This document shows, one piece after another, positions 11,601-23,219 of a stretch of 64,000 bases of DNA (its first letter is position 1; each line of letters opens with the position of its first letter). This DNA comes from Lineus longissimus (Eukaryota; Nemertea; Pilidiophora; Heteronemertea; Lineidae). The position numbers were made by a program, and so were the translations under genes. Under the pieces are notes generated by a model. It did not search any database and had not been told where the DNA came from. It saw only the letters and a list, made by a program, of their open reading frames with translations. The stretch is from contig NC_088323.1 of the NCBI RefSeq assembly GCF_910592395.1, forward strand, positions 4,154,001-4,218,000, read 5' to 3'.

Positions 11601-14600
11601 ATGGAGTTGTTTGCCCAGATGGAGCATCGCAATGTCCCAGTGGTAACACATGTTGTAAATTGGCATCTGGTCAGTACGGATGTTGCCCCCTGTCCCAGGC
11701 TGTCTGTTGCTCTGATCACGTCCACTGTTGTCCAAGTGGTTATAGTTGCGATGTATCAGCTGGCACCTGCAGTAAGGGTGCCTCTACTTTGAAATGGCTT
11801 CAAAAATCCCCTGCTTCACCTATCCCGGTCAATGGTGTTGTTTGCCCAGATGGAGTGTCACAATGTCCCAGTGGTAACACTTGTTGTAAACTGACATCTG
11901 GTCAATACGGATGTTGCCCCCTGCCCCAGGCTGTCTGTTGCTCTGATCACATCCACTGTTGTCCAAGTGGTTATAGTTGCGATGTATCAGCTAGCACCTG
12001 CAGTAAGGGTGCCTCTACTTTGAAATGGCTTCAAAAATCCCCTGCTTCACCTATCCCGGTCAATGGTGTTGTTTGCCCAGATGGAGCATCGCAATGTCCC
12101 AGTAGTAACACATGTTGTAAATTGGCATCTGGTCAGTACGGATGTTGCCCCCTGCCCCAGGCTGTCTGTTGCTCTGATCACGTCCACTGTTGTCCAAATG
12201 GTTATAGTTGCGATGTTTCGTCAGGGAAATGTAACAAAGGTTTGGAGTCCATTCCTTGGCTTGAGAAAGTATCTGCCAAATCTGTTGGTCGGTCAGCTTT
12301 AGCTAAAGTTTTAACAAATGTTTCTGTTCAAAGTGTAATTTGTCCTGATAAACAAGGCACCTGTCCAGATGGCAATACATGCTGTCTCCTAGCATCTGGT
12401 AAATATGGCTGTTGCCCGCTTCCCCAGGCGACCTGCTGTTCTGACCATACTCACTGTTGTCCACATGGCACAACCTGTGATACGGCAGCGGGTACCTGTA
12501 ACCAGGGAGATCTGTCATTGCCATGGTATGAAAAAATAGCTACCACACCCACAAATGGTGTTGTTTGCCCCGACGGGGCATCACAATGTCCCGATGGTAA
12601 CACATGTTGTAAATTAGCATCTGGTCAGTACGGATGTTGCCCCATGCCCCAGGCTGTCTGTTGCTCCGATCACGTCCACTGTTGTCCAAGTGGTTATAGT
12701 TGCGACGTATCAGCTGGCACCTGCAGTAAGGGAGCCTCCATGTTGAAATGGCTTCAAAAATCCCCTGCTTCACCTATCCCGGTCAATGGTGTTGTTTGCC
12801 CAGATGGAGCATCGCAATGTCCCAGTGGTAACACATGTTGTAAATTGGCATCTGGTCAGTACGGATGTTGCCCCCTGCCCCAGGCTGTCTGTTGTTCTGA
12901 TCACGTCCACTGTTGTCCGAGTGGCTATAGTTGCGATGTATCAGCTGGCACCTGCAGTAAGGGTGCCTCTACTTTGAAATGGCTTCAAAAATCCCCTGCT
13001 TCACCTATCCCGGTCAATGGTGTTGTTTGCCCAGATGGAGCATCGCAATGTCCCAGTGGTAACACATGTTGTAAATTGGCATCTGGTCAGTACGGATGTT
13101 GCCCCATGCCCCAGGCTGTCTGTTGCTCTGATCACGTCCACTGTTGTCCAAGTGGTTATAGTTGCGACGTATCAGCTGGCACCTGCAGTAAGGGTGCCTC
13201 TACTTTAAAATGGCTTCAAAAATCCCCTGCTTCACCTATCCCGGTCAATGGAGTTGTTTGCCCAGATGGAGCATCGCAATGTCCCAGTGGTAACACATGT
13301 TGTAAATTGGCATCTGGTCAGTACGGATGTTGCCCCCTGCCCCAGGCTGTCTGTTGCTCTGATCACGTCCACTGTTGTCCAAATGGTTATAGTTGCGATG
13401 TTTCGTCAGGGAAATGTAACAAAGGTTTGGAGTCCATTCCTTGGCTTGAGAAAGTATCTGCCAAATCTGTTGGTCGGTCAGCTTTAGCTAAAGTTTTAAC
13501 AAATGTTTCTGTTCAAAGTGTAATTTGTCCTGATAAACAAGGCACCTGTCCAGATGGCAATACATGCTGTCTCCTAGCATCTGGTAAATATGGGTGTTGC
13601 CCGCTTCCCCAGGCGACCTGCTGTTCTGACCACACCCACTGTTGTCCACATGGCACAACCTGTGATACGGCAGCGGGTACCTGTAACCAGGGAGATCTGT
13701 CAATGCCATGGTATGAAAAGTCACCAGCCACACCTGTAAACTACGTTCCTTGTCCAGATGGAGTTTCTAAATGTCCCGATTCTTTCACATGTTGTGAATT
13801 AGCAACTGGTCAATACGGATGTTGCCCCGTGCCTGAGGCTGTCTGTTGCTCTGGTAAAATCCTTTGTTGCCCAAGAGGTTATACCTGTGATGAGTCAACA
13901 GGCACATGCCGTGAAAATGGAGCTTTATCATTGCCCTGGTTAAATAGGATTGCAGCTATGAAAAAAACAGGAGCAGCATCACTATCTGCAGTTATTTGTC
14001 CTGACGGTGAGTCAGAATGCCCTGACGGAAACACATGTTGCCCAATGTCTGGAGGCACTTATGGATGCTGTCCTCTCCCAATGGCGGTCTGTTGTTCTGA
14101 CAAGGTGCATTGTTGCCCCAAAGGATACACGTGTGATGCTGGTTCAGAAACGTGTTTCAAGGATGGAAAGATCATCACTTTGTTCACGAAGACTGAATCT
14201 AAGGTGAAGAGTGTCATTTGCCCTGGTGGTGGTGCAACATGTCCTGATAACAACACGTGCTGTAAACTTGCATCTGGTCAGTACGGCTGTTGCCCACTTC
14301 CAAGTGCCACGTGTTGTTCTGACCACACTCACTGTTGCCCAGAGGGTTACACGTGTCACCCATCAGAAGGGACGTGTTCAAAGTCTCCAATCTCTCTCCC
14401 CTGGCTAACACATGAACTAGCTGTCGGCAGCATAATATGTCCAGACAAAAAAGGCACCTGCCCTGATGGTAATACATGCTGTCTCCTAGCATCTGGTAAA
14501 TATGGCTGTTGCCCGCTTCCCCAGGCGACCTGCTGTTCTGACCACACTCACTGTTGTCCACATGGCACAACATGTGATACAGCTGCAGGTACATGTAACC

Positions 14601-14890
14601 AAGGAACACTTTTATTGCCATGGTTAGAAAAAATAACTACCACACCCCCAAATGGTGTGGTTTGCCCCGACGGGGCATCACAATGTCCCAATGGTAACAC
14701 ATGTTGTAAATTAGCATCTGGTCAGTACGGATGTTGCCCCCTGCCCCAGGCTGTCTGTTGTTCAGATCACGTCCACTGTTGTCCAAATGGTTACAGTTGT
14801 GATGTTTCGTCGGGAAGATGTAACAAAAGCTTTCAGTCCATTCCTTGGGTTAAAAAATCTTTTGCAAAGAATATACATTATTTGCCATGA
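2627..14890 (+). CDS. GRN: GRN-A: giant progranulin precursor with ~42 granulin modules
   Basis: A secreted progranulin, the growth-factor and lysosomal precursor that is cleaved into cysteine-rich granulins. Coding exons are 2627-2818, 3599-3727, 4385-5164, 5461-7146, 7333-7479 and 7952-14890; all junctions are GT-AG and phase 0. The sum is 9,873 nt, about 3,290 residues, against 593 in human. Residues 1-17 form a signal peptide (MLLSSLVSLALLASVSA) followed by GPLLFQPH. Each module carries the granulin pattern of 12 cysteines with four CC pairs, an HCCP motif and a final CxxxxxC. I count one module over exons 1-2, four in exon 3 (the last reduced to 8 cysteines), seven plus one shared with exon 5 in exon 4, and 29 in exon 6. 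Linkers share a W-x-x-K core. NxT/S sequons recur. The protein ends HYLP and lacks the vertebrate sortilin-binding QLL. The start is set by the signal peptide and the acceptor at 2625-2626. The family is certain; the exact exon joins are inferred. Confidence 0.92.
5261..5402. mobile_element. 142-bp element with 26-bp terminal inverted repeats
   Basis: Lies in the GRN-A intron between 5164 and 5461. The left end (5261-5286) starts GATTCATGCACTAGATTGGG. The right end (5377-5402) is its reverse complement except for one base. It has no coding capacity. The structure fits a MITE-like non-autonomous DNA transposon; no clear target-site duplication is visible. Confidence 0.6.
9009..10655 (+). repeat. 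Higher-order repeat copy 1 (1,647 bp, 7 granulins)
   Basis: Starts in the linker at LAKVLTNVSV, continues with the KQGTC-type module and six ASQC-type modules, and ends in the next GRSA linker. It is almost base-for-base the same as 10656-12302, including silent positions. Confidence 0.88.
10656..12302 (+). repeat. Higher-order repeat copy 2 (1,647 bp, 7 granulins)
   Basis: Same length and module order as 9009-10655, so seven granulins were duplicated as one block. Private changes include CCSDQ in its second module, LSQ and VSQ variants, and a Gly-to-Ser change giving PSSNTCC in its last module. Confidence 0.88.
12303..13487 (+). repeat. Higher-order repeat copy 3, shortened (1,185 bp, 5 granulins)
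   Basis: Same boundaries as the two preceding blocks but shorter by 462 bp, exactly two 231-bp modules. This is the expected product of unequal crossing-over inside the array. A further KQGTC-type module follows at about 13520 and starts an incomplete fourth block. Confidence 0.85.
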
Positions 14891-17800
14891 GGTCCTCGTT
14901 TCTTAATTAGAATGATTAAGTGAAGGAGTTCTGGTCCAAATTTGATTGTGATATCAGAAGAGAATGCACATGCGGTACACGTACTTGGTTGTATATGTCT
15001 GTGATACGCAAGTTTTCTTAGTGTCACGCACCTATTTCTATTCTGCACACAGGGAGAATATTATAACAGTTCAAAAAATGTCATCAGCACGATAAAAATG
15101 CACCGAAAGGACAACAGTGTTGTGTCTCATGGGTTTTTCTCAAAGTGTGCGTTCTTTATTTGTTTATAAACCGATTGTTCCATTTGTTCCACATGTGCTA
15201 CTTTTGTTAATTGTCAAAATAACTGTATTGTTTTCCCAATTTCCAAACAAATCTTGAAGCTGATATCATTTTGTGCCATTATAACATTATATATGTGAAG
15301 TTATTTTCATGTTTTTGTATACAGCTGCGTTAATTGATATTTTGATGGACTTATTTTAAACCTTTATCTACAAATCGCCCTATTTTTCCTGTTGTATTAC
15401 ATCATTCTATTCCTAAGCAATCCTGAATCCTGATTACACATGGCACCATGTGTAAAATCAGTCAAAATGTGAACAAAGGTTATGCTCACTCATTGCTCAT
15501 TTTCGCCCTATAGTTAAAAGTAAACTTATATCAAACCTAGTAAATTCCCATGTACATAATCGAAAACAAGGTGCTAATATTGGTTTTTAAAGAGGTATGG
15601 ATTTATTTTGATATAATTAGCAGTTTAGTTGCTAGTAGCATTGAATCGCCAAAGAATTTCCTCCGAGCATTCCTGTACGCGTGCAATAATTGCTTCTCTT
15701 GTAAAAACTTACTTATGAGTGTAATGTAATTGTAGAAAAAATGTGAATAAATTGTTGTAATTTCTACATCCATCTTGACATTTTATTCTCAGTGTCCAAG
15801 TCTGAAATCTGATGACAAAGCTAGGAACTGATAACAGCTGATTTTACCTACCAGTAATATGTATGAGGTGACTGGATATTCAGGTCTTGGAATTGATCCT
15901 TCACTCAATTTGTCAATCGAAATTGACCCATTCCACACATGCTCACGTCAGACCCACTCCGGCATACGGCCCTAAATCAGACCTGTGCCGTCCTTTGAAC
16001 CTCACTTGGGTCTTCGGCCCTTGATATACCCAAGCTTTAGTGGCCTATCCCTGGAAGAGGCTACGAGAGGCATTGGAAAATGTTTTCATTAAAATTGAAA
16101 CAGCCTAACACAAGCTCTTTGGTCAATCTACTTGTGTTCGTCTAGTAGCAAGGACAATATGACATTTGTTGAAGCCAGATATGCGATATCAGGGTGAAGA
16201 CCTGTACAGGGCTCCTTGGGCAACAGCCTCCCCACAACGAGGAAGCTCGATGTTGGTTGTGGGGTCCAGCACAAGGGCCTTGTTTATAACCTTAGGCTGC
16301 ATTTACATGGAGAGGTCGCTGGTCTTGACTCCGACAGGTGGGTAATATTCAGAGAGAATGTATTCCATCCACATCCACAGGATGATGCCCTTATGGATCT
16401 AACAAACTACTGTATTGTAACAGCCACAGAATGTGAAATACTAGTTTTTCTAGCAGTTTTATGTTGCCATAAGTAGAATAAAAGATAAAGACTGCGTTTT
16501 AAAAGATATTACTTTTTACTATCACGCAATATAGAAAAACACATTGTTATAAAAATGCAACATTTATGAAAGTTCATGAGATCAAATTTGATAAAAACTA
16601 AAAGCAATTTTGTACAACTTTGTACCACTCTCAGGACACAGGTGACAAAAACATCACAGGTCAATGAATTACGCGTTTTCTGTGAAAATATCACAGTAAA
16701 TGAAAATTCTGATGTGATTTTCAAAGGAGCCTATAGGCAGGAGATATAGATAGCTCAGAAGTTACACTAAGTTGCCAATAGAGGTCTCTCACAGTGCATT
16801 AAATAGTATTCTCTTTCATTAGAGGAATATTATCATTGTTGAGTCAAACATAACCCATACTAGACCTGAAGACCCCCTAGCTTGTCTATAGCCCCCCTTT
16901 AACAGCACTGTATGAATAACCTCTCCAGTCTAATGAAAATGAAGAGGTGCAGAAATTTGGTAGTTTGCAATTGTCACTGGACCCATGCAATAATCTTTTA
17001 TAGTTTTATAGTGTTTACATTGTGTAGTTAGGCTCTCGCATCAGTGTTGGTCTACATCATCATGTACATTGTAATATGGTTATTTTTTGTGCACTGGGGA
17101 TAATAAGGCGGTGAAAGAATTTTGGGGGAGGGGGCAAAAAAGGTTGAGAAAGTAATAATTCATATTGAATTTGGACCCTAACAATGTAGAAAGAGTATTA
17201 CGAAAAAATTGACAATGTTGTTTACATATTTTCTCTCATTTCAAAAACTACAAAAAACTGCACAAATCTGGAGTAAAATAGAACAATGAGACAGATTTTA
17301 GATGTAGCAAAACTCAGCTTGAGATATGTTCGTCTTCTAAAAGACAATTTCAAAACATCGATGCAATCTTATAATTTCTTATTTTGGGAGATACCAGTAG
17401 ATAATACAACTCACGGTCAAGGCTTGTACAGGAATATCCAGAGTACCACAATAGATTTATCAGCAGAGGAGTTTACATCACAGTTGTTTCCACAAATATC
17501 ACAGTAGATGAGGATGACACTAAACGGCAACAGGTTCAAGACAAACAAGTTCTCACATTCTTACGCCAAAAAACTTTTCAGATAACCTTAACTCTAACAA
17601 GAATTCTGAGTCACATTTTACTTTTGAAAATGGAGTCAAATGGATTAAAAGAACATTTGTGTCATTATGCATATTCTGTTTAACAAAGGAATCAATATTC
17701 AATAAGTTATCCGCAGTGACAATGACCAGCACTACCACTGAAAGTATTTACAAAACCACATTTAAATGTAGTAGTTTGAAAATAAGATGATTAAATCCTC

Positions 17801-17949
17801 GCTGTATTCAATTCTAGAGCAACCTTAGGTTGGCTTCGAGTTTGTCAGTTTAACCATAACCAGCACATGAGTTCCTGTGAGGACACTTAAATCCTGTAGA
17901 CTTAGCACTGCAGCTTATATTCCAATTTAAATGTTTTGTCAAGAAGTGA
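14891..17949. other. GRN-A 3' UTR and region between convergent genes
   Basis: 14891 to about 15770 is the likely 3' UTR of GRN-A. The remainder separates it from the convergent ZSWIM2 gene and should include the ZSWIM2 3' UTR (minus strand, below 17950). I found no canonical ZSWIM2 poly(A) hexamer close to its stop and no further coding exon. Confidence 0.5.
15746..15751 (+). promoter_or_regulatory. Poly(A) signal of GRN-A
   Basis: AATAAA about 855 bases after the GRN-A stop, followed by TTGTTGTAATTT, a U/GU-rich downstream element. It ends a 3' UTR of roughly 0.9 kb (14891 to about 15770). Confidence 0.65.
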
Positions 17950-20900
17950 TCAGGAATCCTCAACAGTTAAACCAGTCAAATCGATATTCAGTCCATTCCC
18001 GGTCAATTGGATATCGCCCGGATTTGTCGTTGTTGGCTCCCTGCTCATGTTCCTAGGCGGTGCTGGTGGAGGGCGGTATAGTTTTCTCTGATGAAGGTCT
18101 ATGGCGTTCACCTGACCTGCAGGTGGTGCATTTGTTGTGGGGTCATTTCCCAGGTAGAGATCTGCATGGTTTGTCACCTGATGATAGAGAAACGGAAGGA
18201 CAAGTTTACAATGAAATTTAGGATGAACAGCTGGAGACACGCTGAAAACTCTTGCCTTCCAATGATCTGTTCCATCAATTCTAACAGCACATGCAACTTG
18301 ATTGTGCCACTTGAGTTGGCTATGCTTCATGTCCATTCAAATCAAGGTATGTTGATAGAATTTGAAACTTACCACTGTCAACCCCTATAACTGACAACTT
18401 AGATGAGGTCAAACAAAGCTTGCTCCCCTGAAGGCCTATCAGAAGTACTTCTATGTATGTATAGAAAAAACTCGGTCATTTTGTTGTCAGGGAGGGTGGT
18501 GTGTTTGTCAATCGATTGCGGGCTTAACTGACCTGAGTCTCTCCATTTTGATGTGTAGCTCCTCCCTCTGCAGGTGCTCTATAGAGGGATTTCCTCCGAA
18601 TTGCCTGGTTGCTGCTGGTTGTTGCCACGACATCACCGGCAACAGGGGGCGCTACTCTCGGATCGTTACCTAGGTACAATCCAGAAGCACCATTACTTGA
18701 CGTACCCTGCAAAGACAAATGGAAAGATATTGATCGGCGCTACTATGGTCTATGTCAGTACCTCTCAATTCTTTAAGGGAATATTGAAATTTGAAATTTG
18801 TTTACTATAGTTTCTTTGTGAAGTCTTTATGACCTCATGAAGTGCCTATCAACAGGATTTGAACCTGGTCCTCCAGAGTACTATCACTGCCCTATAACTG
18901 ATCATCTACTCAAAAGTATATCACTGCTACCTACAGAACCGTCATCTATCAAACAGAACTACTCAAACATCCTATTCACTAATCAAACCCATTACCGTCT
19001 CACCTGCTGTGCTCTGTGGATGCGAGGGTTAATGGGTGGCAAGTGAAAAGCACCGTTCTGTAAAGTCAGGAAATGTTAGAAGATTGTTAGAGGGGAGAAA
19101 AGTGCAAAAATAGAATTCCTAAAGTTAGAATAACACACCTGTGCATGACAACACAGAAACTACTGTATAGTGTCTTGTTCAGGGACGATAAAGACATTTC
19201 AAAAGATGTTAGAACGAAAGCAGTACCCAAATACAACATTCAAGAGAGGGATCGAAAGTTAATGAAGTGGTAAAATAAACCATCTTCACCTGTTGAGATC
19301 TTTGTCCTTGTGGATTGCTTCTGTCTCTTGAAGATGACCGAACACGGCTTCCACTGATGCTACGAGATCGAGAGTATAGTCCTGATGCCCGAGTCATGCG
19401 ACGGCCTCTTGTTGGAACATCTGATTCTGAAAGCGACATGAAACTTTAAAATGTGACCAAAATGCAGCTGTCTATTATTTTGGTTCAAAAGCCCAATACA
19501 ATATGCATAACGGTTCTACAATTTCCGCAAAATATACATGCACTCAACGTCAAATTTTGGGTAAAAGTTTCCAGGAAGGATACAATTATACTTTACTAGA
19601 CTGACCAAATCCTGCGCCACTTCCCCTCCGGACACGAGTGGAGTTTGGGGCACTGTTGCTTTGTTCTCTACCAGCGTACAGCTGATTATCATTACGGGGC
19701 AGTGGAATAGATGGTGCCTGTCGCTGGACTTGCTGGGACGGGGGGCCTCGGATACGTCCTGACGGAGGGAGGCGACTTTGTGACGATGTTGAAGTCTGAG
19801 TATTGGCAATCTGGCTGACATTTCTAGAGGAGAGGAAAACTGCCATATAGTAATGGATGCCAGTGGATTTGGCTACTGGGTTCTTGCAGTGAGTGACCTT
19901 CAATTAACTTTCATGTGCCACCAGTCAAGAAATATCTTTTTAACCATGTTGTGAAGTAGAGCAACAACAGAGATGAATAAGTCAAGCAAGATCACTCTAA
20001 CGTCTGTATATATATTAGAATTTGGATGTCTCGACACAAAATATAACCACAATGAAAGTCAAAGTAACTTACACAGTTGATCCAAACCTCACGCCACTAA
20101 GTGACAATGCAATCCCCGCTACAGGTTGTATCTGACCCGCACGTGCCTGTATCCGCATTATCGGAGATCTTATATTCGTCCCAGTCAATCCATTGTGGGG
20201 CTGGCCTAATCTCGCAATGCCAACGCCTGGAATTTCAAGTTGGAGACCGTTTTGTCTGTCGTCGCTTTGAGGAGCTTTTGACTTATTTTGATTCGTTCGC
20301 TGTGGTCGTTGTTGGCGCTGTTCTGGTTCATCTTCGAGCTCGGCAGCGTAGGGATTCCAGACCACCATGCCATCTATCGGGCAATATGGTTTCTGATGCA
20401 TGAGCCAGTTGTCGATACAGTCAACGTGAAACTGAAATAAACAACAGTTGGTTTAAGGCACTATGAATGATAAGGAAACATTTCTTTTCAGAATAAAATA
20501 GACAAAGGATGGTACATGTAGCTAAGAAATTTGCTGCAGATTTTTACATCTGATCCAAAGTTATTGCAGGGTAACCAAAATATGGTAGACATACCCGATG
20601 TTTACAAGGTAGCTTCCTAACGAATTGTGGCACATGGTACCCCCGTAAACATATCCTACACTGGTTGCCAGGCTGGAGTAACTGATGAGCACCGGTGCGA
20701 ATCTTTTCTAGGGGGAATCCCTTTATCACCTCCTCCGGGATGTCAAGGACTCCACTATTTTCGTGACTGGAAAAGGAAACATAAAGTTGTTACATAAATA
20801 GCATGTTAAATTTTCAGAGCTGGTCATCGTCTAAACTTTCCTCAAAACACCTCCGAACACAAGGCTTTTCCTTCGACTTACTTATCTAACTGTAGGAGCA

Positions 20901-23219
20901 TGTCATAGTCCTCGTTGGTGATGTCTCTCCCCATTAGGTTGGACACAAGAGCTTGAGGAAGCACTGACCCTGTACCACGCTGAGCTGGTCGCCACCGCTG
21001 GGAAGATTTCTGAAATAACATGGCAATCTTTCAATTGAGGCTGCTCTATCAACAGAGGTTGTGCATTGATGTATTTTGGCATTTATTGACCATGCCGCCA
21101 TCACATACGAAGTGCACCATGTGTGGATCAATCTCTTAAATTGAAAACTTTTGAGCACAGAAGAAGTAGACACACTGCAAAAAAGTGTATGCAGATCACC
21201 ACTGGTCATATTGCGTTCCATAAATTTCTTATGAGAAACAAGGAATTTACATGTCCTGGCCTTACCTGTCGGAATAGGAATGAATGCTGTGTGTGAGTTT
21301 GGGTATTGAAGCACGTCTGACAGAGATAGTAATGAGCACATATTGAACATCTGAAAGGGAAGAATATATTCTCTTAGAACTACGCACAGTTGAAAGCAAG
21401 CTTCCTGTACTTACATCAGCAGAAAATTACCAGTGCAAAGGAATCTCTCTTTGATACCTCAGCTAGCAAAACCTTATTACTTCAAAGAATACATTTTAAA
21501 GTAATAGGTTTTTGCTATTAGGGCCACCAATTAATTTGGTCTCAAATAAGAGTGTGTGTCTATTATATTTGAACTCTTGTAATCAGGACTATAAAAGTTA
21601 AGCTACTGCTCGCAGCTTCAATTAGTTGGAAGTTTGTCCCTCGATACAATGAAGAAGTTCACATTTCATGGTGCATAAATGGGAAAACCAGTGAGAGTAA
21701 TCATCTTATCTGCTAGTGCATGACCTTCACCTCTTTGATGAAAGACTCACTTGTAACATTTCCCTGTGATAGGCGCCACATGGCAATGCTGGCACGAACA
21801 CCCAAGGTGCTGATTCAGCCTCTCGGCCCTCGTATCTCGCGTTGACGAATTTTGAAGTTCCCGCTTGAGCAACTCGATTGGTCCAAAATCATGGCGGCAT
21901 ATCGGACATTTTATGACTGGGTCGCCGGTTGACTGTTGGTGCTCTGCCCAAACCTTCATACACTTGATGTGTATGCTGTTACCACAGCCAAACCTGAAAT
22001 TTTAGAATTGCAAACTGGAGGCAAATTTCGTACATTTCTCTTTTATTTGATTTTTCTTTCAGTATAGGAAACTAGTGGAATGAATAATTAGTAAAACAGA
22101 ATAAAACAAGAATCAAGATAAGGATGAGAATACTAAACCTGGTGGATTGTTCGCCTTATAGCAAGAGTTTAATCACCTAGTAATTTGCTTACTACACACA
22201 GATATATAGTTGTTCTCGTGCAATCAAGGGCGTATTTATATCTGCCTCCTAGAAAACACGACATGCCTACCAACACTGAATACCTACTTGCAGAATGTGA
22301 CAGGTTCATGTTTTAGCAGCAACTCATCTTGGCAGATCGGACAGACGTCTTCCTCCGATATCTCTCGCTGATCAAGCGTCTCCTGATTTTCCACCATCGC
22401 TATGGCAACATCTTTGTTAATCTGTCGCCGTGGAGTCCGCTGTTGCTGACGCACCAGCAACCCTCGTAAGAGTTCGTTGATTTCTCGCTCAACAAGTCCT
22501 AGCTGCCATGTCACTGAAAACAACGACACACTGATAAAGAGACTACGGTTAACTACAACTTTTTTTGGTTGTGTTTCTTTTGCGGATGAAGCAATGGAAC
22601 TGAAATAGCATTAAAAAACTTGATCCTTTAAACCTGCCTAATAGAATTAGTTCTGAATGACCCATGATTATAACAATGAATTAGGCTATGGTCAACTTGC
22701 ATGTCTCCTTCCATAAAAAGTGCTATATGACGTACCCGGGTTTGTTCGAGGGACTCGGAACTTCCTGAGTAGGATCCAGCTGATATGTTTGCACAGGTCC
22801 TTCTCCTTGGTAAACACAGGACAGGTACAACTGTGCGGGTCTCCTATTAAAACCTGAAATGAACAATTGAATTAAAGGCTTGATTAATTGTTATTCAAAA
22901 TAAAAGATTCCAAAATGAAAACTTAACTTCAATTTTTTTTCAAATAACTCTGTTGTGTGAGCTACAGAATTTTACTTTAAAATAAATACCACACACCAAC
23001 CATGATAAATTTCTGCAATATTGCAAAATAATCAAAACACTACAGTCATAGCTTCAAAATGAAATTTACCTTGAATTTCTTCTGCTCTCCCTCTTCTTTC
23101 AAGACATATCCAGTCGGACCGATTTCCCTCAAAATATAGATGGTGGCATTGAGGGCTTGGTCTTGCCTCCAGCTGACATTGTCACTCACGGTACGCCGCC
23201 AAGCACAACTCCGAGACAT
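17950..23219 (-). CDS. ZSWIM2: ZSWIM2-like E3 ubiquitin ligase (SWIM, RING, ZZ, RING)
   Basis: ZSWIM2 (MEX) is an E3 ligase linked in mammals to testis expression and death-receptor apoptosis. Thirteen exons, in transcript order: 23219-23070, 22853-22736, 22513-22288, 21993-21751, 21350-21266, 21009-20882, 20766-20595, 20431-20073, 19823-19597, 19426-19290, 19057-19004, 18706-18533, 18177-17950. All joins are GT-AG and phase-compatible, giving 2,301 nt and about 766 residues. The N-terminal region (WRQDQALNATIYILREIGPTG) matches the family. The SWIM motif CTC...LCKH is in exon 2. The first RING starts CPICQDELL and continues into FGCGNSIHIKC. The ZZ-type finger is CSCQHC...CYKCSIC...CQTC. The second RING (RING-H2) is CRIC...CKHRFHVDCIDNW...CPID. 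The C-terminal third is Ser/Arg/Pro-rich and disordered-looking, with a duplicated LYLGNDP motif. The human protein is about 633 residues; the extra length is in this tail. Confidence 0.9.
18839..18915 (-). repeat. tRNA-like (SINE-type) fragment in a ZSWIM2 intron
   Basis: On the minus strand, 18865-18855 reads GGTTCAAATCC, a good Pol III B box (T-arm). Upstream tRNA-like sequence is degenerate and no full cloverleaf forms. It lies in the intron between 18706 and 19004. Best read as a tRNA-derived repeat remnant rather than a functional tRNA. Confidence 0.4.

Larger units (their letters stand above)
7952..14890 (+). repeat. Single 6.9-kb exon carrying 29 tandem granulin modules
   Basis: One uninterrupted reading frame of 2,312 codons plus stop, entered from the acceptor at 7950-7951. 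The core (about 8085-13735) is made mostly of a 231-bp (77-residue) module whose copies are nearly identical in DNA. It is punctuated by a second module class beginning VICPDKQGTC. The last five modules (about 13736-14850) are older, more divergent types. Ancestral mid-granulin introns are absent throughout this exon. Confidence 0.9.

Noticed and set aside
8307-13487. Regularly spaced 63-79-codon open frames in other frames of the GRN-A array
   Set aside because: They recur every 231 or 1,647 bases exactly with the granulin modules and are frame shadows of the repeat.
7952-14890. A CRISPR-like or non-coding satellite reading of the 231-bp array
   Set aside because: The repeats are in frame, preserve all 12 cysteines and differ mostly at silent or conservative sites, so this is coding sequence.
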